Positions 6,901 through 9,391 of a stretch of DNA of 9,391 nt are shown in pieces. Below the pieces are notes generated by a model. The model did not search any database, was not told the origin of the DNA, and saw only the letters and a list, made by a program, of their open reading frames with translations. Positions within the stretch are counted from its first letter, which is position 1. Each line of letters begins with the position of its first letter. The translations under genes were made by a program, and so were the position numbers. This DNA comes from Pseudomonadales bacterium (GTDB lineage: Bacteria; Pseudomonadota; Gammaproteobacteria; Pseudomonadales; Moraxellaceae). The stretch covers positions 1-9,391 of the forward strand of contig JABEVH010000308.1 in NCBI GenBank assembly GCA_013043915.1, given 5' to 3'.

Positions 6901-8139
6901 ATGCAAGTAAAACGCAGGATCAGCTGGGCGGGTTGCTTGATGCTAGCTCTGCTGGTGGGAGGTTGTAGCGGTCAGGGTTATGTTGATCCTCTGGCGTTCG
7001 CTAATGTCATCGCTCCGGGTATCGGAGCGTCCGGGCTGGGTGGTGGTGTGGCAGGCGTAGGGGGATGGGGTCCGTTGCAAGGGGAAGTCATAGCGGGAGG
7101 TCCTTCCTACAATCCCCTGTCTGGAGCGGTGGTCAATGCTTATGGGTCGCTTGGAGATTCCATGGTTTCTCCGACCGTCATGGCTTGTGCCTCGACAACT
7201 ACCAATGCCCAGGGCGGTTTTACCCTCGATATTTCTGCATGTTCCAGCAACGGTGGTTGGGTATGGCTTAGTGTTCCTACGGTGGATAGCTCGGGGCATT
7301 ACGGTTCGCTTTCCAGTGTCTGGACGCCGGTGATGAATACCAATCTTATCAATATCACACCCTTGACCTCCTTGGTGTCGCAAGGGGCCTATGGTTCGCT
7401 ACCCTTGCAAGCCATGTCGGCGCTGGAGGTTGATTATCAAAATGCCCTTAATGCCCAAGGATCCCAACCCTACCCGCAAACGGCTATGCAGCAAACCTGG
7501 TCTGTTTTGCAAAACCTGGAAAACTCTGTCCGCAATGATTTGGCAGAGCAGGCTCTTTCAGTGATGTCTTATGTGGTATGGGGTAATACGGATTTCTTCA
7601 TCACCCCAATAACATTTAATCATCAGGGTATTGATGCACTTTACGACAGCCTGGTTTTACCCTCGACGTTGCCGGTGACAGCCTCAATCGCTTTGGAAGG
7701 GCCGGCTTTGTCAGGAGGTAATGGCAGTGTGCTGCTCTCCATGCAACCGTTTGCCACCGGGCCAGGAGCGGCAGGGGCTGTTGTTTCCTTACCTACAGGT
7801 ACAGCTGTTCAAACGTTACAGTCGGGACAGGCTTCTCCGCAGAATGTTTTAACTTCACTCCTATCAAATTTTACCTATGTTTTACACTATCAGGACTCAT
7901 CAGGCGCCTTAGGTACCTGCAATGTCGTGCTAATCAATTCGGCGGAGCAGATAAGCTCGTCGGCGGGTTGTACCTTGCAGGGGGCAGCAGGACTGAGCTT
8001 GTCCGGTCAAGTCAGTAATGGCCAAGTCAGCATGACCTTGGGTACATTAAGTCTGACAGGCGGCATGACAACAGCAGGAGGCTCCGGCGTGTCAACAGGT
8101 TCTGCCAGTTCTGGAATTTGGACGTTGCAGCCACTATGA
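6901..8139 (+). CDS. Large Gly/Ser-rich lipoprotein of unknown function in the T2SS operon
   Basis: I do not recognise a named family for this 412-residue protein. It begins with a lipoprotein signal peptide: basic MQVKRR, a hydrophobic core, and the lipobox LVGGC with Cys22. Ser at +2 predicts outer-membrane sorting by Lol. A Gly-rich spacer (about 36-60) is followed by a stretch resembling a carboxypeptidase-regulatory or Ig-like beta domain (about 60-125: SGAVVNAYG, then NAQGGFTLDISAC). Next comes LINITPLTSLV, a pattern I recall from other uncharacterised bacterial lipoproteins, then a more helical part (170-225) and a beta- and Gly/Ser-rich C-terminus ending GIWTLQPL. It is much too long for a pilotin (about 130 residues). 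The ribosome binding site is weak (AGG at 6887). It lies 73 bases after gspD with no terminator between and 15 bases before the FHA gene, so co-transcription is likely. Confidence 0.85.
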   Translation: MQVKRRISWAGCLMLALLVGGCSGQGYVDPLAFANVIAPGIGASGLGGGVAGVGGWGPLQGEVIAGGPSYNPLSGAVVNAYGSLGDSMVSPTVMACASTTTNAQGGFTLDISACSSNGGWVWLSVPTVDSSGHYGSLSSVWTPVMNTNLINITPLTSLVSQGAYGSLPLQAMSALEVDYQNALNAQGSQPYPQTAMQQTWSVLQNLENSVRNDLAEQALSVMSYVVWGNTDFFITPITFNHQGIDALYDSLVLPSTLPVTASIALEGPALSGGNGSVLLSMQPFATGPGAAGAVVSLPTGTAVQTLQSGQASPQNVLTSLLSNFTYVLHYQDSSGALGTCNVVLINSAEQISSSAGCTLQGAAGLSLSGQVSNGQVSMTLGTLSLTGGMTTAGGSGVSTGSASSGIWTLQPL

Positions 8140-8154
8140 ACCGGGGATATTTTT

Positions 8155-9033
8155 ATGTTGAAAATTCAGTTTGTTGATCGCAGGCAGCCGGCCTTATGGT
8201 TGGTCGATGAATGCATTGCCTTGGGTCGTCACAGTTCCAATCGTCTCGTGGCCAGGGAAGAGGCGGTCAGCGAGTTTCATGCCGAGATTCTGTGTGAGGA
8301 TGGGCGCTGTTACCTGCTTGACCTAGGTAGCGTTAACGGCACCTATCTGAATGATCATCGTGTATTGGCGCGTACGGAACTTAAAGCAGGTGATATCGTT
8401 CGCCTGCACACGGTGGCCTTGGCCGTGCTGGATGCAGCCGATAAGGGTGAGCATTTAAGTTCACGCGTGGCCCCGCCCATCCCCTGGCAGATTCAGGCAC
8501 TGAATGATCCGCTAAAAGGTCGCGTTTTTCCTTTGCAGGGCAAGTTATTGGTAGGCAGAGATGCAGCCTGCGACATCGTTGTGCCGGGGTCGCATGTTTC
8601 AAGGCGTCATGCTGAGTTCAGTATACGGGCAGGAGCTCCCTGGGTACATGATCTAGGCTCTTCCAACGGCACGTTCGTCAATGGAAAACGGGTCGAAGAT
8701 TCTCAGCTAGCGACCGGTGACGAAGTACGTTGTGATGCCTTGCGCTTTCGTGTACTGGGGCCTGCTTCGACAGCCAAGGATATGGACGATGATATGGACA
8801 GGACGGCGTTCAGGCCGGCTTTTAAACCCGATCAACCTTTGGCTGCGCCAGAACATAAATGGGAACAGCCCAATCTTGTGGTAACAGAAGCCATCGCTCA
8901 GCCGGTGCTACAACAGCCAGCCAGTCTGGTTGAACCTCCCGTTCAGAAAAACCCCATGAACTGGCTACCTTGGATCGCAGGAGCTGCTTTGCTACTGACG
9001 GCTCTGGTGTTGCACGGTATGCATATTTTTTAA
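8155..9033 (+). CDS. Tandem FHA-domain protein with C-terminal membrane anchor
   Basis: FHA domains bind phosphothreonine peptides. This 292-residue protein has two. FHA1 (about 2-95) shows GRH (24-26), SEFHAE (39-44) and GSVNGTYLN (58-66). FHA2 (about 113-200) shows GRD (134-136), the canonical SRRHAEF (149-155) and GSSNGTFVNG (168-177). The loop residues that contact phosphopeptide are therefore present in both, though FHA1 has Glu where many have Arg after the Ser. An acidic DMDDDMD patch (209-215), a Pro/Gln-rich linker and one membrane segment (about 270-288) follow, with almost nothing after it. There is no signal peptide, so it should be tail-anchored with both domains in the cytoplasm. 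GGGGA seven bases before the ATG is a good ribosome binding site. It is last in the T2SS operon. No kinase or phosphatase is visible here. Confidence 0.9.
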   Translation: MLKIQFVDRRQPALWLVDECIALGRHSSNRLVAREEAVSEFHAEILCEDGRCYLLDLGSVNGTYLNDHRVLARTELKAGDIVRLHTVALAVLDAADKGEHLSSRVAPPIPWQIQALNDPLKGRVFPLQGKLLVGRDAACDIVVPGSHVSRRHAEFSIRAGAPWVHDLGSSNGTFVNGKRVEDSQLATGDEVRCDALRFRVLGPASTAKDMDDDMDRTAFRPAFKPDQPLAAPEHKWEQPNLVVTEAIAQPVLQQPASLVEPPVQKNPMNWLPWIAGAALLLTALVLHGMHIF

Positions 9034-9391
9034 CGCGCCAGGCGCTGACATAGTACGCTCAGAAAATGTGCAGACTCAGCCCCTGTCACGGCACGGTGAT
9101 CAAAACTTAGCGACAGGGGCAAGCGCCAACCATGGCCACCGGCTTGTCTATGCAGTTGGCCTAGTCCCAGAATGGCTACTTGTGGCGGTGATACCATGGG
9201 GGTGGCGAAGCGCCCCCCCATCATGCCAAAATTACTGACGGTAATCGTGGCTCCCTGCTGTTCGTCAGGGGTCAACTCGCGACATTCAGCCTTTTGACGC
9301 AGTTGCAAGATGGCCTCTTCCCATTCTTGGCGTCGAGACAGTCCCGAGGGTAACACTGGCACCAGCAGACCCTCAGGGTTAGCCATAACTA
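9030..9391 (-). CDS. 2-oxoacid dehydrogenase E2 (dihydrolipoamide acyltransferase), C-terminal end, partial
   Basis: The E2 catalytic domain transfers acyl groups from a lipoyl arm to coenzyme A in pyruvate-, branched-chain- or related dehydrogenase complexes. The last 119 residues are visible. The frame is open past the window edge (a GTT codon precedes the first ATG at 9386), so that ATG is internal: it lies within the family block V-M-ANPEGLLVPVL. Also present are TITVSNFGMMGGRFATP, PPQVAILGLG and the active-site region LSLSFDHRAVTGAES. The GG-x-FATP block is closer to branched-chain-type E2 as I remember it than to AceF, but substrate cannot be decided. The catalytic His is present. The aspartate normally four residues after it is Thr (codon 9084-9086). 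Its stop overlaps the FHA gene stop by four bases, tail to tail. Confidence 0.92.
   Translation of the reverse strand, partial: VMANPEGLLVPVLPSGLSRRQEWEEAILQLRQKAECRELTPDEQQGATITVSNFGMMGGRFATPMVSPPQVAILGLGQLHRQAGGHGWRLPLSLSFDHRAVTGAESAHFLSVLCQRLAR
9079..9120. repeat. Perfect 9-bp inverted repeat around the E2 active-site codons
   Basis: GCCCCTGTC at 9079-9087 and GACAGGGGC at 9112-9120 are exact reverse complements separated by 24 bases. The spacer encodes the FDHRAV active-site stretch on the minus strand. There is no T tract after either arm, so it is not an intrinsic terminator. It may be a coincidence of codon choice. Confidence 0.5.

Noticed and set aside
6881..6910. Nine-codon leader ORF overlapping the lipoprotein start
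   Set aside because: It is very short, has no informative codon pattern such as repeated amino-acid codons, and no attenuator structure was seen; probably chance.
7033..7070. G-rich stretch in the lipoprotein gene as a G-quadruplex
   Set aside because: There are four runs of three or more G, but the middle loop is about 19 bases long. The stretch is explained by codons for a Gly-rich spacer.
6943..7383. 146-codon minus-strand frame opposite the lipoprotein gene
   Set aside because: It is rich in Arg, His and Thr in the pattern expected from the reverse strand of Gly/Ser codons, and the plus-strand frame has a signal peptide and lipobox.
9035..9045. GCGCC-A-GGCGC palindrome just after the FHA gene stop as a terminator
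   Set aside because: The one-base centre cannot form a hairpin loop without opening pairs, and no T tract follows on either strand; it also encodes the last residues of the E2 protein.
1..9391. Mobile element, phage, CRISPR or defence-system content
   Set aside because: No transposase, integrase, terminal repeats, spaced direct repeats or toxin-antitoxin-like pairs were found; all strongly supported genes are envelope, secretion or metabolic genes.

Overview
This window looks like the chromosome of a Gram-negative bacterium, most likely a member of the Pseudomonadota close to the Gammaproteobacteria. The grounds are an RND efflux pump, a type II secretion (T2SS) secretin with its GspC and GspN partners, a DUF481-type outer-membrane protein and a Lol-type lipoprotein. 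Base composition is intermediate and even by eye. I see no insertion sequences, tRNAs, CRISPR repeats or phage genes, and I cannot name the species.

Layout. (1) Positions 1-1607, plus strand: the C-terminal half of an HAE-1 type RND efflux permease, cut by the window start. (2) Positions 1608-2281: a sparse region with a minus-strand terminator hairpin and one doubtful minus-strand membrane ORF. (3) Positions 2282-2635, plus: a small protein of unknown function. (4) Positions 2649-3395, minus: an exported beta-barrel protein resembling DUF481/YdiY, convergent with (3). (5) Positions 3396-3482: a divergent control region in which plus- and minus-strand sigma70-like promoters share one AT-rich core. 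(6) Positions 3483-9033, plus: an apparent operon gspN-gspC-gspD-lipoprotein-FHA protein. (7) Positions 9030 to the end, minus: the C-terminus of a 2-oxoacid dehydrogenase E2 acyltransferase, whose stop overlaps the FHA gene's stop.

How the genes may work together. GspD forms the outer-membrane channel. GspC links it to the inner-membrane platform through its HR domain. GspN is an accessory inner-membrane protein. No gspE-M genes follow, so the rest of the T2SS must be encoded elsewhere, as in genomes where gspNCD is a separate block. Two less usual genes ride behind gspD: a large glycine/serine-rich lipoprotein predicted to go to the outer membrane, and a tail-anchored protein with two cytoplasmic FHA domains. 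Together they suggest a locus-specific surface component plus a phosphothreonine-reading cytoplasmic component attached to this T2SS. That is inference from gene order, and it is the most promising novelty in the window.
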